Below are positions 1-8,485 of a DNA stretch of 63,530 bases, piece after piece (position 1 is the stretch's first letter; each line of letters begins with the position of its first letter). The stretch comes from Chloroflexia bacterium (GTDB lineage Bacteria; Chloroflexota; Chloroflexia; Thermomicrobiales; CFX8), in contig JAUIIK010000009.1 in NCBI GenBank assembly GCA_030431755.1, positions 1 to 63,530 on the forward strand. Direction: 5' to 3'. A program made the position numbers and the translations under genes. The notes beneath the pieces are model-generated. The model worked only from the letters and a program-made list of their open reading frames with translations. It did no database searches and had not been told where the DNA came from.

Positions 1-507
1 ATCGCTGGTCGGCACATGCACCGGACCGCCGAGCGGCAGCGCATCCTGGAGGGTGTGGATTTCTACATTGATAAGGTGGAAGAAGGCCCGCTCATCGGTG
101 TTGAGGGGATAGGCGTGTTTCAGCTCGGCAACGAGGTTGGCGTTCCAGCCGCCACCGTTGGTCACGCTGTTGTAGTCCAACCAGCGGTCCCAGCTAACCT
201 CCTCGCCGGTCACGACCGTTGCGCCGACTGTCAGGAGCCAGCGGCGATTCGGCCCGCCGGACAGGGCGACAGCCGCGGCTGCCGGAGGGCGTGGCACCCG
301 CAAGGTCGTCTCGCCGCTGGGTTCCCGTGTATCGATCAGGGCTGCGTTGAGCATGCGGGCGAAGCGCGGGGCCGTTGCCGACGAGATCTGCTGACTGCTA
401 TCCAGTTCGCCGTGTACCAGCGCCGCGCCGCCAATCGAGATGAGCACGGGCAGATCGACGTTCGCGTTCGCGGCCTCGTACAGCAGCATCTCGAATAAGT
501 CGGACAT
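1..507 (-). CDS. Hypothetical protein, 3' end cut by the window edge
   Basis: The frame is open from an ATG at 507 to the left edge, giving at least 169 residues with no stop in the window. A GGAGG-containing ribosome binding site lies just upstream (about 516-521 on the plus strand), which fixes the start. The protein begins MSDLFEMLLYEAANANVD and later has a Trp-rich stretch (WDRWLDYNSVTNGGGW). I do not recognise a family. The next gene upstream on the same strand ends at 567, so the two may be co-transcribed. Confidence 0.6.
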   Translation of the reverse strand, partial: MSDLFEMLLYEAANANVDLPVLISIGGAALVHGELDSSQQISSATAPRFARMLNAALIDTREPSGETTLRVPRPPAAAAVALSGGPNRRWLLTVGATVVTGEEVSWDRWLDYNSVTNGGGWNANLVAELKHAYPLNTDERAFFHLINVEIHTLQDALPLGGPVHVPTSD

Positions 508-566
508 ATATGCGACCTCCAGCTAGGCTTCCCTCCACGAACATGTAACGATGGCGCGCGGAGGCG

Positions 567-1058
567 CTACATGTTGTCGCCGCAGCAGTTGATCTCGTCC
601 ATCTCGAAGGCGATATCGCGCGAGACGACGCCGTCTTCAAACTCGACCGCTTTAAGATAGACGTAGACGTTCGGGTCTGTGTGGCTGAAGCCGCTTGGCC
701 AGCATCCGCCGTTGTCGCTGTCGTTGAGCTTGTAGAACTCTTCGTCGGTGATGCGGACACCGGTCAGGCTGTGCCAGCCGTCGATGATGAACCAGTGCAC
801 CGGCTCGCCGTTGCGCTCGCCGTAGTAGGCCATCTGGCGCACGCAGCCGCGTGGGAAGCGGTATGTCGCGCCTTCGGCTTTGGGCTCGCCCATGTCGACG
901 GCCTTGAGCGACAGGATCTTGTTGTTCGACTGCCGCCGGTCGATTGCGCCGTAGTAGGTCGGCTTGCCGTCGCCCTTGGGCGTGATGATGACCCGCACGT
1001 CGTCGTCATTGCACTCCTGCGCGGCGGCGATGAGCGCCACAATCAGCGATTCCTGCAT
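567..1058 (-). CDS. Hypothetical protein, 163 aa
   Basis: The protein starts MQESLIVALIAAAQECNDDD and ends with a short acidic, Cys-containing tail (DEINCCGDNM). It has no signal peptide or membrane helix. The middle is rich in Tyr, Trp and charged residues (RQMAYYGERNGEPVHWF) and looks like a small soluble globular domain. Purine-rich GGAAGAGAAGG lies just upstream of the ATG and serves as the ribosome binding site. It sits 59 bp upstream of the left-edge gene on the same strand, so an operon is likely. No function can be assigned from the sequence. Confidence 0.65.
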   Translation of the reverse strand: MQESLIVALIAAAQECNDDDVRVIITPKGDGKPTYYGAIDRRQSNNKILSLKAVDMGEPKAEGATYRFPRGCVRQMAYYGERNGEPVHWFIIDGWHSLTGVRITDEEFYKLNDSDNGGCWPSGFSHTDPNVYVYLKAVEFEDGVVSRDIAFEMDEINCCGDNM

Positions 1059-1189
1059 CGGTCCTTCTCTTCCCCTGCGTCATTCAACTCGGATAACCCG
1101 AGACATCGTCGGGCGCGAAAACCCGCTGCCGTGGATTGTTCGTTGAATTCAGTCTAGTGGTCAGCGCCTGCCCGGGGCTATCGGTAGTG

Positions 1190-1933
1190 TTACGGATTTC
1201 CCCCACCAGAAGCGCTGTCGAGGATGCGCTGCGCGAGATCATCGAAGGGCCGGGAGCGTATGACAGGCAGCTGACGCGCCCGTGCTTCCGCAACTACCCA
1301 GGCGCTGAACAAGACTTTGGCCCGGGCTTCCGGGACAAGCTCCTCGTCGGGCCGCGCGCTTGGACCGCGGATGCGGCCACGGTAGTTCCGGAACAATTGC
1401 GCTTCGTCATCCTCGTGGAGAAAGAGGGCCCGTAGGCGGCCTGCGGCAAGGCCGCGCTGGACCTCGGCTCGCTCAACGACCGACGGCAGGATGCCATCGC
1501 CTTCGATGATGATGGGGCCGGCATTGTCCAGGTGGTTGGAGACGACGATCTCAATGGCAGGGGCCATGATCTCGCCGATTTCGATCAAGCCGTCCCGCAG
1601 CCTCTCCGGCGGCAGCGACCAGACATCCGGCGTATCGAGGAAGAAATAGAGCGCCTCGGTTCGGTCAGGCTCCGGCAGGCTGACGTGCGTCCACTGGAAT
1701 GCCAGCCGCAGGTCGTCGACGCCGAGCCAGGGGATTGCCAGACGCCGGCTCAGCTCCCGGGCCGCCGTCGTCTTCCCGCTGCCCGAGACGCCGCCGATCA
1801 GTAGGACCTCCCACGGCGGTCCGATTTCCGTGGACACGATCTCCACCCCCTTCCGTTGGACGAAGCGGTCAACCCGCTCTGCTATGCTCTCCTCACGCCC
1901 GCGAGAGCGGAGCGACGACAATGGTTGCGCCAC
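1190..1933 (-). CDS. P-loop kinase-like protein (2-phosphoglycerate kinase type)
   Basis: A Walker A motif, GVSGSGKTT, lies near residue 50 and is followed by AARELSRRL, as in small-molecule kinases. A second conserved patch, DNAGPIIIEGDGILP, resembles the substrate/Walker B region of 2-phosphoglycerate kinase and zeta-toxin-like kinases, so phosphorylation of a small metabolite is likely but the substrate is unknown. The 5' end is uncertain. A GTG at 1933 gives 247 residues but overlaps the divergent gene starting at 1921. A GTG at 1846, preceded by GGAAGGGG, would give 218 residues, remove the overlap and keep the whole kinase core. Confidence 0.7.
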   Translation of the reverse strand: MAQPLSSLRSRGREESIAERVDRFVQRKGVEIVSTEIGPPWEVLLIGGVSGSGKTTAARELSRRLAIPWLGVDDLRLAFQWTHVSLPEPDRTEALYFFLDTPDVWSLPPERLRDGLIEIGEIMAPAIEIVVSNHLDNAGPIIIEGDGILPSVVERAEVQRGLAAGRLRALFLHEDDEAQLFRNYRGRIRGPSARPDEELVPEARAKVLFSAWVVAEARARQLPVIRSRPFDDLAQRILDSASGGGNP

Positions 1934-2208
1934 ATGACTGCGGCGGCTGGCCGACCGCTGAAGCGATTGATCAGGGCGAACACGAGTGGGCGGATTGGGA
2001 GCATCAGACCCAGGCTCGCTACAGCGTATTGTCGTGCAAGAGCATCATGGCGGTCGATGAGCTGCGCTACCTGATGCTGCCGCGCCATCCGGAAGGTTCC
2101 GAGAGCATGAGTGAGGGAGAACTGCGGGAACTCGTCATCCGCGATAGCATAATCGGGGTCCGCGCCCCGCTCGGTCCAGAGCACGCGCCGGTCACTGCCG
2201 GAGACTGA
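1921..2208 (+). CDS. Small protein, possible nitrile-hydratase-beta-like N-terminal domain
   Basis: This 95-residue frame starts at an ATG with a well-placed GGAG eight bases upstream. The middle (WEHQTQARYSVLSCKSIM, then DELR) loosely resembles the helical N-terminal region of nitrile hydratase beta or accessory proteins, where a W-x-x-x-x-A pattern is followed by a short helix and a DEL motif. The resemblance is weak and there is no alpha subunit nearby. It runs divergently from the P-loop kinase gene and lies 68 bp before pyrR. It could be a decayed fragment. Confidence 0.4.
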   Translation: MVAPHDCGGWPTAEAIDQGEHEWADWEHQTQARYSVLSCKSIMAVDELRYLMLPRHPEGSESMSEGELRELVIRDSIIGVRAPLGPEHAPVTAGD

Positions 2209-2276
2209 GCGCCGGACATGCCCGGATCGTCCGACTCTGCCCCTGCGTCCTGGCTCATTTACCGAAGGAGAATGCA

Positions 2277-2840
2277 GTGGCAGCCGACGGGACGCAACGG
2301 GCTAGCGGGGCGGAGACGGTCTACGACACCGGCCAGATGCGCCGCCTTATCGACGGGCTCGCTACCGCGCTAGCGGAGGACATGGCTGGCCGGGAGGAGC
2401 TCTGTCTGGTCGGTATTCAGCGGCGTGGCGACACGCTTGCCCGGCGGCTTGCCGAACTTCTAGGAGAAGAAACCGGCCGCGAGATACCCTGCGGCAGCCT
2501 CGATATCACGCTCTACCGTGACGACTTCGACAGCCTCGCGCAACAGCCGGTCGTCGGGCAGACGTCACTGCCCTTCGCGGTGGCGGGCAAGACGATCTAT
2601 CTGATCGACGATGTGCTCTACACCGGCCGCACCATTCGCGCCGCGCTGGACGAGCTCTCCGCGCTCGGACGTCCTGCCCGCATCGTCCTCGCCGTCCTGA
2701 TCGACCGTGGTGGCCGTGAGCTTCCAATTGCAGCCGACCAGGTCGCCGCGACGGTTGAGATCGAGCCAGGGGAAGAGATTCAGGTCCACCTGATGGAAGA
2801 CGATGGCGAGGACGCCGTGCTGCGCTATCACCGCCCGTGA
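2277..2840 (+). CDS. pyrR: PyrR: pyrimidine operon regulator / uracil phosphoribosyltransferase
   Basis: The protein has 187 residues, the usual length of PyrR. The PRPP-binding loop is clear: IDDVLYTGRTIRAALDEL at about residues 107-124. The upstream GIQRRGDTLARRL and the DITLYRDD segment are both typical of PyrR. PyrR binds pyr mRNA when UMP is high and attenuates transcription; it also has uracil phosphoribosyltransferase activity. The start is a GTG preceded by GAAGGAGA six bases upstream. No pyr biosynthesis gene is in view. Instead the gene overlaps by four bases (GTGA) with a carbamoylase gene, pointing to a link with pyrimidine salvage or breakdown. Confidence 0.9.
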   Translation: MAADGTQRASGAETVYDTGQMRRLIDGLATALAEDMAGREELCLVGIQRRGDTLARRLAELLGEETGREIPCGSLDITLYRDDFDSLAQQPVVGQTSLPFAVAGKTIYLIDDVLYTGRTIRAALDELSALGRPARIVLAVLIDRGGRELPIAADQVAATVEIEPGEEIQVHLMEDDGEDAVLRYHRP

Positions 2841-4090
2841 ACACCCCGCCTGAGCTTCCAGGGATCGACGCCGGCCGCGTTCGGGAGCGGCTCCAGTCCT
2901 TTGCGCGGATCGGCTACCAGCGAGATGGCAGCGTCACCCGGCTGGCCTTTACCCGGGCCGACCTCCAGGCGCGCGAGCTATTGCTCCACTACCTGGCGGC
3001 GCTCGGGCTGAAGGTGCGCATTGACGCATTTGGCAACATCTTCGGCGAGCGAACTGGTTCCGATCCTACGCTCGCGCCGGTGCTGGCCGGTTCACATCTC
3101 GATACCGTGCCACAGGGCGGGCGCTTCGATGGCTCGCTCGGGGTCGTTGCGGCGCTTGAGGCCGTCAGCCTGCTCACTGGGGCGGGGGTCGACCTGCCAC
3201 GTTCAGTGCAGGTGGTCTCTTTCTCATGTGAGGAGTCGAGCCGCTTCGGCGTCGGCACCCTCGGGAGCGCGCTCGTGGCCGGCTCAGTCGCGCCCGGTGA
3301 AGTGCTGGCGCTTGAGGACCGCGACGGCCTGTCGATCTATGCGGCGCTGACCAGCGCGGGCTTCCGGCCCGACGAACTCGACTCCGTCCGTCTGCAACCG
3401 CAGGCCGTGCGCGCCTTCGTCGAGCTGCACATCGAGCAAGGGCGCGTGTTGGAGGAAGCCGAACAGAGCGTCGGCATCGTCACCAGCATCGCCGCGCCGA
3501 CGCGCTTTCGTGTGGAAGTCACGGGACGTCCCGATCACTCCGGCGCGACACCGATGGCGCTGCGCAAGGATGCCCTGACCGGCGCCGCCGAAATGATTCT
3601 GCTCATCGAACGCACGGCAGGGGAATCGGAGTCATCGGTCGGCACGGTTGGCACGCTCCGGGTGACGCCGAACGCCATGAACGTCGTTCCGGGCAATGCG
3701 GTCTTCGATGTCGACCTCCGTGGGGGCGACCGGGAAGACAAGCAGCAGATGGTCGCTCGCGTCGAGCAGGGGATTAAGGAGATTGCGCTGCGGCGCAGCT
3801 TGACGGTGAGTAGCCAGCCGCTTACACACCAGGAGCCGGTCGAGATGGATAGCGAGATCGTCGAGCTGCTAACGCGGCATTGCGCTGCACGGGGCATCGG
3901 GCAGCGCCAGATGCTCTCGGGCGCCGGTCACGATGCAATGCAGATGGCCCGCATTTGCCCGGCCGGCATGGTTCTGGTCCCTAGCAGTGCCGGCATCAGC
4001 CATTCCCGTGACGAGTGGACCGACCCGGAACTGGCCGTCCCTGGTATCCAGGCCCTCGTCGACACCGTCATCGACCTCGCCGCCCGCTAG
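2837..4090 (+). CDS. Zn-dependent N-carbamoyl-amino-acid hydrolase / beta-ureidopropionase (M20 family)
   Basis: This 417-residue protein belongs to the M20/M28 amidohydrolase group that removes a carbamoyl group from N-carbamoyl amino acids, allantoate or ureidopropionate. The metal ligands are visible in order: the His and Asp in AGSHLDTVPQGGRFDG, the Glu pair in SCEESSRFG, a His in ELHIEQGRVLE, and the last His in SAGISHSRDEW. The lid/dimer motif GRPDHSGATPM is also present. It starts with a GTG overlapping the pyrR stop, so the two are translationally coupled. Beta-ureidopropionase (last step of reductive pyrimidine breakdown) fits this context best, but substrate cannot be fixed from sequence. 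Confidence 0.85.
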   Translation: MNTPPELPGIDAGRVRERLQSFARIGYQRDGSVTRLAFTRADLQARELLLHYLAALGLKVRIDAFGNIFGERTGSDPTLAPVLAGSHLDTVPQGGRFDGSLGVVAALEAVSLLTGAGVDLPRSVQVVSFSCEESSRFGVGTLGSALVAGSVAPGEVLALEDRDGLSIYAALTSAGFRPDELDSVRLQPQAVRAFVELHIEQGRVLEEAEQSVGIVTSIAAPTRFRVEVTGRPDHSGATPMALRKDALTGAAEMILLIERTAGESESSVGTVGTLRVTPNAMNVVPGNAVFDVDLRGGDREDKQQMVARVEQGIKEIALRRSLTVSSQPLTHQEPVEMDSEIVELLTRHCAARGIGQRQMLSGAGHDAMQMARICPAGMVLVPSSAGISHSRDEWTDPELAVPGIQALVDTVIDLAAR

Positions 4091-4206
4091 CCGCCGCGAA
4101 CGCTCGCGCGGCCTACCGAAAGTCAACGACCGCTTTGCTGATGCTGTTGCCGCATCGGACAAGACCGAGGCAAGAATTCTCACAGTTATCGTCAGAGATA
4201 GGCATA

Positions 4207-4602
4207 TCAGCCAGAGAACAACTGGAGCCCCGGTACACGCTGAAAATGCCGTACATTGCGGGTCACGAGCACGAGGTCATGTTCGAGCGCCGTCGCGGCG
4301 ATCAGCAGGTCGAGGTCGCTGAGTGATTGCCCTGACTGTCTAAGCGCTCCCCGAAGATCGCCAAAACGTCGCATGATCTCGACCGAAAGCGTTAGCATAT
4401 CCTTGCCCTGAAGAAACGCTTCGAGGCCGTAGATCTCGCGTTCTGGGTTGCGTGCAAACTTCGCCCCTTCCCAGAGTTCACCGTAAGAGATGAGACTAAC
4501 GGCAAGTCCCTCTGGCGCAAGATCAGTGAGATGGTTAACAGCCGTTGCCTGGTTATTGAGCGCATCGATAATCCAGTCGGTGTCAATGAGATAGCGACTC
4601 AA
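4207..4602 (-). CDS. PIN-domain ribonuclease toxin, VapC-like
   Basis: The 131-residue protein has the four PIN acidic positions: Asp in YLIDTDWIID near the N-terminus, Glu in SYGELWEGA, Asp in LSDLDLLIAATA, and a final acidic/Asn region in LVTRNVRHF. This is the usual VapC size and layout. VapC proteins are Mg-dependent RNases, many cutting tRNA or rRNA, and are neutralised by a partner made just before them. Its ATG overlaps the stop of the upstream gene by four bases, giving the expected antitoxin-toxin order. Confidence 0.85.
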   Translation of the reverse strand: MSRYLIDTDWIIDALNNQATAVNHLTDLAPEGLAVSLISYGELWEGAKFARNPEREIYGLEAFLQGKDMLTLSVEIMRRFGDLRGALRQSGQSLSDLDLLIAATALEHDLVLVTRNVRHFQRVPGLQLFSG

Positions 4603-4859
4603 AGCTCGACCGGAGGGCGGCCCGGCTGTCGTCGTCGCTCAGCCAGATACGCTTTGACTTCTTCAACGTCGAGATCGCTCCATGTGCCGGCAGCGGCTCG
4701 GATACCTTCAACTGGTCGGGCACGTTCATCTGGCGCCACGAGTACTCTGTATGTCTTGCCTCCCGCGATGATCCGCAACGGTTCTCCGGTTGCAGCAGTC
4801 GTACTAATCAGGGCTGCCAACTCTGCATCGGCTTCATAGATCTCTTTGTTGGCGGACAT
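4599..4859 (-). CDS. Antitoxin partner of the VapC-like toxin
   Basis: This 86-residue protein starts at an ATG with GGAGG a few bases upstream. It has a short beta-like core (EPLRIIAGGKTYRVLVAP) and a charged C-terminal helix (EVKAYLAERRRQPGRPP), a layout typical of small antitoxins with a DNA-binding N-part and a toxin-wrapping tail. I cannot name its family with certainty. The four-base overlap with the PIN toxin gene supports the role. Autoregulation is expected from the family, but no operator was identified. Confidence 0.7.
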   Translation of the reverse strand: MSANKEIYEADAELAALISTTAATGEPLRIIAGGKTYRVLVAPDERARPVEGIRAAAGTWSDLDVEEVKAYLAERRRQPGRPPVEL

Positions 4860-4921
4860 TTCATAGCCTCCTCTATCGATCCTCTGGCAGCAATTGTGCG
4901 CTGTGAATCTCGCGAGCGCCT

Positions 4922-6139
4922 CTATCGAAAGTCGAAGACCGCCTTGACCACGCCACTGTTGCCTTTGGAGGTGACGGTCGTAAGTGCCTCGCGGTAGTCG
5001 TCGAGAGCGAAGCGGTGGGTGACGAGGCTGCCGAGGTCGACCTTCTTCTCGGCCATCAAGCGGAGGGCCAGAGCCATCGTCGAGAGCTCCTCGCCCTGCC
5101 ACTCCTCCATGGCGTAGGCGAATGCGCCGCGGATGGTCAGCTCATTGAGCCAGACCGGCGTCCAGTCGATGCCGTCGAGCTTCCCGGCCAGGCCGATCAG
5201 AACGACGGTGCCGCCGGAGCCGGCGAAGCGGACGCCCTGCTCGAAGGAGGAGGGCGAGCCGACGCAGTCGAAGACGACGTCCGCGCCACCGACGATCAGG
5301 TTGGGGCCGAGGACCGGCTTCAGGCTGCGCGCCCCAAGCGTCTCCAGCAGCTTCTGGTCGAGCGCTTTGCCGCGCGTCTTGCCGAGCACGACGTCCGCGC
5401 CGAGCCGCTGCGCCTCCTCCGCCTGGAAGCCGTAGCGGGCGATGGCGATGATGCGGGCTTTGCTGCCGAGTCCGCGCAAGGCGGCGATGGTGCAAAGTCC
5501 GATGACGCCGCCACCAATCACCAGCACCGTGTCGTCATCGGAGGGCATGTTCTGGAGGACGGCATGGAGGCTGACGGCGAAGGGCTCGGTCAGGACGGCT
5601 TCCTCGTCGCTGACGTTATCCGGTACCTGGAGCACCTGCGACGGGTGGGCGACGAACTCCTCGCTCCAGGAGCCGCCAGTGTCGCGGCAGAAGCCGGTCA
5701 TCAACCCCTCGGAGACATCGCCGAGATCGAAGATCTGACACAAGTTGGCCGGGATGCCGTCGGGGTTCTCGATGCCGCGTTGCTCGTAGGAGAGTAGCGG
5801 ATCGACGACGACCCGCTGGCCGACCTCGAAGCCCGCGGGGGTCGCCGGGCCAAGCTCGCTGATGACGCCCGCGTTCTCGTGCCCGAAGGTGAAGGGGAAG
5901 GAGGTGAAGACCGAAGTCGTCGTTGACGCGTGCAGCGTGATCGTGCCGATATCGCTGCCGCAGATGCCGCCATAGGTGGTGCGGACCCGCAGCCACTCCG
6001 GGGTCGGGAGGTCCGGCGGGTCGACGTCGCGGTAGCGCATGCAGGCGAGCGGTCCCCAGAAGGTGCCGGGGCGCAGGCGCGCGAGTCCCTTGCTCATGGC
6101 GAAGCGCGGGATCGAATCGGTCATCTGGAGTGCTTTCAT
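4922..6139 (-). CDS. Zinc-dependent alcohol dehydrogenase (MDR family)
   Basis: The 405-residue protein has the zinc-type MDR layout. The catalytic zinc site is in GGICGSDIG and GHENAGVI. The Rossmann glycine motif is VIGGGVIGLCTIAALRGLG, followed by AEEAQRLGADVVL. The C-terminal region (FVTSKGNSGVVKAVF-like) closes the fold. Family members oxidise alcohols, polyols or amino-acid-derived alcohols with NAD(P); the substrate is not evident. The chosen ATG at 6139 gives MKALQMTDSIPRF. Longer frames upstream run into a palindromic repeat and are not coding-like. Confidence 0.85.
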   Translation of the reverse strand: MKALQMTDSIPRFAMSKGLARLRPGTFWGPLACMRYRDVDPPDLPTPEWLRVRTTYGGICGSDIGTITLHASTTTSVFTSFPFTFGHENAGVISELGPATPAGFEVGQRVVVDPLLSYEQRGIENPDGIPANLCQIFDLGDVSEGLMTGFCRDTGGSWSEEFVAHPSQVLQVPDNVSDEEAVLTEPFAVSLHAVLQNMPSDDDTVLVIGGGVIGLCTIAALRGLGSKARIIAIARYGFQAEEAQRLGADVVLGKTRGKALDQKLLETLGARSLKPVLGPNLIVGGADVVFDCVGSPSSFEQGVRFAGSGGTVVLIGLAGKLDGIDWTPVWLNELTIRGAFAYAMEEWQGEELSTMALALRLMAEKKVDLGSLVTHRFALDDYREALTTVTSKGNSGVVKAVFDFR

Positions 6140-6156
6140 ATGGCCCTCACCCCTAA

Positions 6157-6182
6157 CCCCTCTCCCAATCCTGGGAGAGGGG
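6157..6182. repeat. Palindromic intergenic hairpin (CCCTCTCCCA type)
   Basis: An 11-bp perfect inverted repeat, CCCCTCTCCCA and TGGGAGAGGGG, encloses the loop ATCC. It lies between the DinB-like gene and the start of the alcohol dehydrogenase gene, both on the minus strand. The flanking text CCCTCACCCCTAA is part of the same element. It has no T-run, so it is a dispersed repeat rather than an intrinsic terminator. Confidence 0.75.
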
Positions 6183-6212
6183 GATAGATCAAGATTCTGT
6201 AATTGTAGGGGG

Positions 6213-6788
6213 TTAGCTGTGGGCGGCGCGGAGTTCTTCGAGCTGCTCGACGTGGTCGGCTTCGTGGACGGCCATGAAGTAGAGCCAGGTGCGGCCGGAG
6301 ACGTTGCCGAATCTCGGGAGCTCCTCCGAGCTCTCGATGTCGGCGTCGGCGGGGATGCGGTCAAACCACACTCCGAGGTCGATCAGCTCGGCAGCGGCGA
6401 TGGTGGCGTCTTTGTCGAGCACGCGCTGCTCGCCACTGGCGGCCAGCTCGTCGGGCCAGCCCGGCTCCGGCAAGCCCATCATCCCGGCGGCGCGCTCCGC
6501 GAAGCGCATCAGGACGAAATTGCAATGGGTAATGACCTCGCCGGCAGACCAGACCTCGTTGCCCTCGGCATCGGCCGGCTGGTCCGCGAAGGCTTCGTCG
6601 GGCAGCGTCTGCACCCCCGCGATGAGCGCCTGGCGCATCGGCACGGCGGTGGCGCGCGGGTCCGCGAGAGTCATGCCTTGCGAGGCCTCATCAAGGAGTG
6701 GCCTGCCACGGTCGGGGCTGTCCTCGTTGCGTCCTTGCTCCTGCAGCCTATCGGCCAGCGCGCCGAGTTCCGTCACCGTTGCCGTCAT
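6213..6788 (-). CDS. DinB-family protein
   Basis: This 191-residue protein shows the DinB four-helix pattern: an N-terminal helix (LADRLQEQG), a helix with WSAGEVITHCNFVLMRFAE, and a C-terminal metal-binding helix with FMAVHEADHVEQLEEL. The H-x3-H spacing there is the usual metal site. DinB-like proteins include thiol-dependent metalloenzymes and many of unknown role. It lies upstream of the alcohol dehydrogenase on the same strand, with a palindromic repeat between them, so co-transcription is possible but unproven. Confidence 0.8.
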   Translation of the reverse strand: MTATVTELGALADRLQEQGRNEDSPDRGRPLLDEASQGMTLADPRATAVPMRQALIAGVQTLPDEAFADQPADAEGNEVWSAGEVITHCNFVLMRFAERAAGMMGLPEPGWPDELAASGEQRVLDKDATIAAAELIDLGVWFDRIPADADIESSEELPRFGNVSGRTWLYFMAVHEADHVEQLEELRAAHS

Positions 6789-6848
6789 CGCGGTTCCCTT
6801 TCCCTATAGTAGTTGGCTCTCTTGTTTGTAAGCGTCGGCTGCCGGTTC

Positions 6849-7352
6849 CTATTCCGACAGATCTAGCTGCCAGTCGTTGCAGCGCATCAGATTCCCCGGC
6901 GGGTACTCGAACTCCTGCGTTTCCAGATGGCGGAAGCCGAGTTTCCTGCAGATCGCATTCGACGCCGCGTTCTCGACGGAGGGATAGGCGTGCAGGTAGC
7001 GATGTCTGTTCTCACCTCTCGCCCGGTCGATGGCGAGCGCCGTGCTGCGTGTCGCGACGCCCTGACCCTGGAACTCCGGCAGCACGCTCCAGCCGGTCTC
7101 CCAGGCCGTCTCATCGCCGACAGGTCGTTCCCAGTAGCCGACCGAGCCCGCAGGCGTGCGCTCCGGCCCGGCGACGATGACGAACATCCGGCCCGTGCCG
7201 GTGTCGCCGATGGCCATATACCTCTCGTGCCGTGACCGGATCTTCTCGTCGGATTCCGGTCCGCCGAGATAGCGCATCATCTCCGGATCGCCCATGAGCC
7301 GTTGCAGGAGCCCGAGATCAGCCTCTGACCATGCTCGGATGTCTATGTCCAT
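6849..7352 (-). CDS. GNAT acetyltransferase, RimJ/RimL type
   Basis: The 167-residue protein has the GNAT acetyl-CoA loop FQGQGVATRSTALAI and the usual C-terminal segment with an Asn in NAASNAICRKLGFRHLE. The N-terminal LRxW-like patch (IRAWSEADLGLLQRL) is typical of the RimJ/RimL group, which acetylates ribosomal protein N-termini, antibiotics or small amines. The substrate cannot be told. It sits 60 bp upstream of the DinB gene in the same direction. Confidence 0.85.
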   Translation of the reverse strand: MDIDIRAWSEADLGLLQRLMGDPEMMRYLGGPESDEKIRSRHERYMAIGDTGTGRMFVIVAGPERTPAGSVGYWERPVGDETAWETGWSVLPEFQGQGVATRSTALAIDRARGENRHRYLHAYPSVENAASNAICRKLGFRHLETQEFEYPPGNLMRCNDWQLDLSE

Positions 7353-7612
7353 ACGTCGAACGTCCCTCCGTCATCGTTCACGTGGATTCCCTCGAATGTG
7401 GCCAAATCACGAGTACGGCGTAGGGCTGTGTCGCAGTCTTGCGGGATTCAGTGTGAACTAAGGGTGCAGAGCGGTGAGGGGCATTGGGCGGCGGCATCCG
7501 AACAAAGGTGATGCTGGCGGCCGTAGATCCCTCAGCTTCCCAAACCTCGCCTCGGGATGCCATCTTGGGGACCTGGCATGTGCCCCGAAGGAGAGTCGCT
7601 GCCGCCAGTTCT

Positions 7613-7656
7613 AGTCCCTCACTGTTCCCTATTCCCTGTTACCTGTTCCCTACTCT
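7613..7656. repeat. Degenerate heptamer repeat in a gene-free stretch
   Basis: The 297-bp gap 7353-7649 holds no convincing gene. Its right end is a run of imperfect 7-mers of the CCCTGTT/CCCTATT type, ending at the 3' end of the VOC gene. Around 7530-7600 lies one GATCCCTCAG...CTCGGGATGCCA segment that matches the arms of longer inverted repeats elsewhere in the window. Confidence 0.55.
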
Positions 7657-8381
7657 TCCAATCGCTTGCCATAGCGCTGGGCGCTGTAGTCGAAGAGGTG
7701 GTCGGTGTACTGGGCGGCGTTGTCGAGGCCGGTCCAGCCGTCGCGGATTTCAGATAGCTGGATCATGAAGGTGACGTCGCCGTTACGGTAGTGGCCGTAG
7801 AGCGACCAGCGCTCCTGGCGCTCCAGCAGGGTGAAGTCGGAGACGAGCTCGCTGGCCTGCTTGAGGTCGTGGTAGGCGTGGTCGAGGCTGTCGACGACGA
7901 ATCCGAGATGGTGCCAGCGCGAGGGTTTGCCGTCGGAGAGCGGGACATCCTCGCCGGTGTCGAAGAGGAAGAGCGAGGTTGGTCCAGTCGTCAGAACCGT
8001 TAGATGCGGGTCGTGGCGCATCTCCTGCATCTTCAGGACGCCGGTGAAGAACTCGTAGGCGGCCTGGCGGTCCTCGACGGTGATTGCAAGGTGGTCGAAG
8101 GCGATGTTGCGCCAGGGGCCGGGACTGCTGCCGATCGGCTCGATCGTCGTCTGGAGCGTGACCGACTGCCCATCGCCGTAGCCACGCGCGACCTCGATGG
8201 CGAACATGTCCGGGTAGACATCCTCACCGTTCTCGGCCCGCAGGACCATGCGTTGTCCCTCGCGGACATCCTCGGGGATGCCGTGGTGGATGGCGTCGTG
8301 GATGATGTCCCAGTGCTTGAGGTCGCAGCTGTACTCGGCGTTGTCTGTCCTGAAGCGGACGCTGATCTTCTCGTCGGTCAT
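7650..8381 (-). CDS. VOC (glyoxalase/dioxygenase superfamily) protein with N-terminal extension
   Basis: The protein has 243 residues. Its C-terminal half is a vicinal-oxygen-chelate domain: FDHLAITVEDRQAAYEFF starts it, and WHHLGFVVDSLDHAYHDL supplies the second beta-alpha module and a metal-ligand His. The N-terminal 90 residues (from MTDEKISVRF) are a separate small domain that I do not recognise. The start at 8381 is chosen because GAGGAA lies nine bases upstream; an in-frame ATG eleven codons further up lacks a ribosome binding site. The reaction is unknown. Confidence 0.75.
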   Translation of the reverse strand: MTDEKISVRFRTDNAEYSCDLKHWDIIHDAIHHGIPEDVREGQRMVLRAENGEDVYPDMFAIEVARGYGDGQSVTLQTTIEPIGSSPGPWRNIAFDHLAITVEDRQAAYEFFTGVLKMQEMRHDPHLTVLTTGPTSLFLFDTGEDVPLSDGKPSRWHHLGFVVDSLDHAYHDLKQASELVSDFTLLERQERWSLYGHYRNGDVTFMIQLSEIRDGWTGLDNAAQYTDHLFDYSAQRYGKRLEE

Positions 8382-8485
8382 CGGTCCCATTTCCTCGTTG
8401 TCGCGCAGTTTCAACCAGCCCGCTCATTCTACCGACGGTTGCGGTTCTCAGTTAGCTGCTTGGTGTGCAGACAGCCCCAACGGAT

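Noticed and set aside
16-498. Long plus-strand frame at the left edge
   Set aside because: It is antisense to the partial minus-strand gene, which has a good ribosome binding site and more protein-like sequence.
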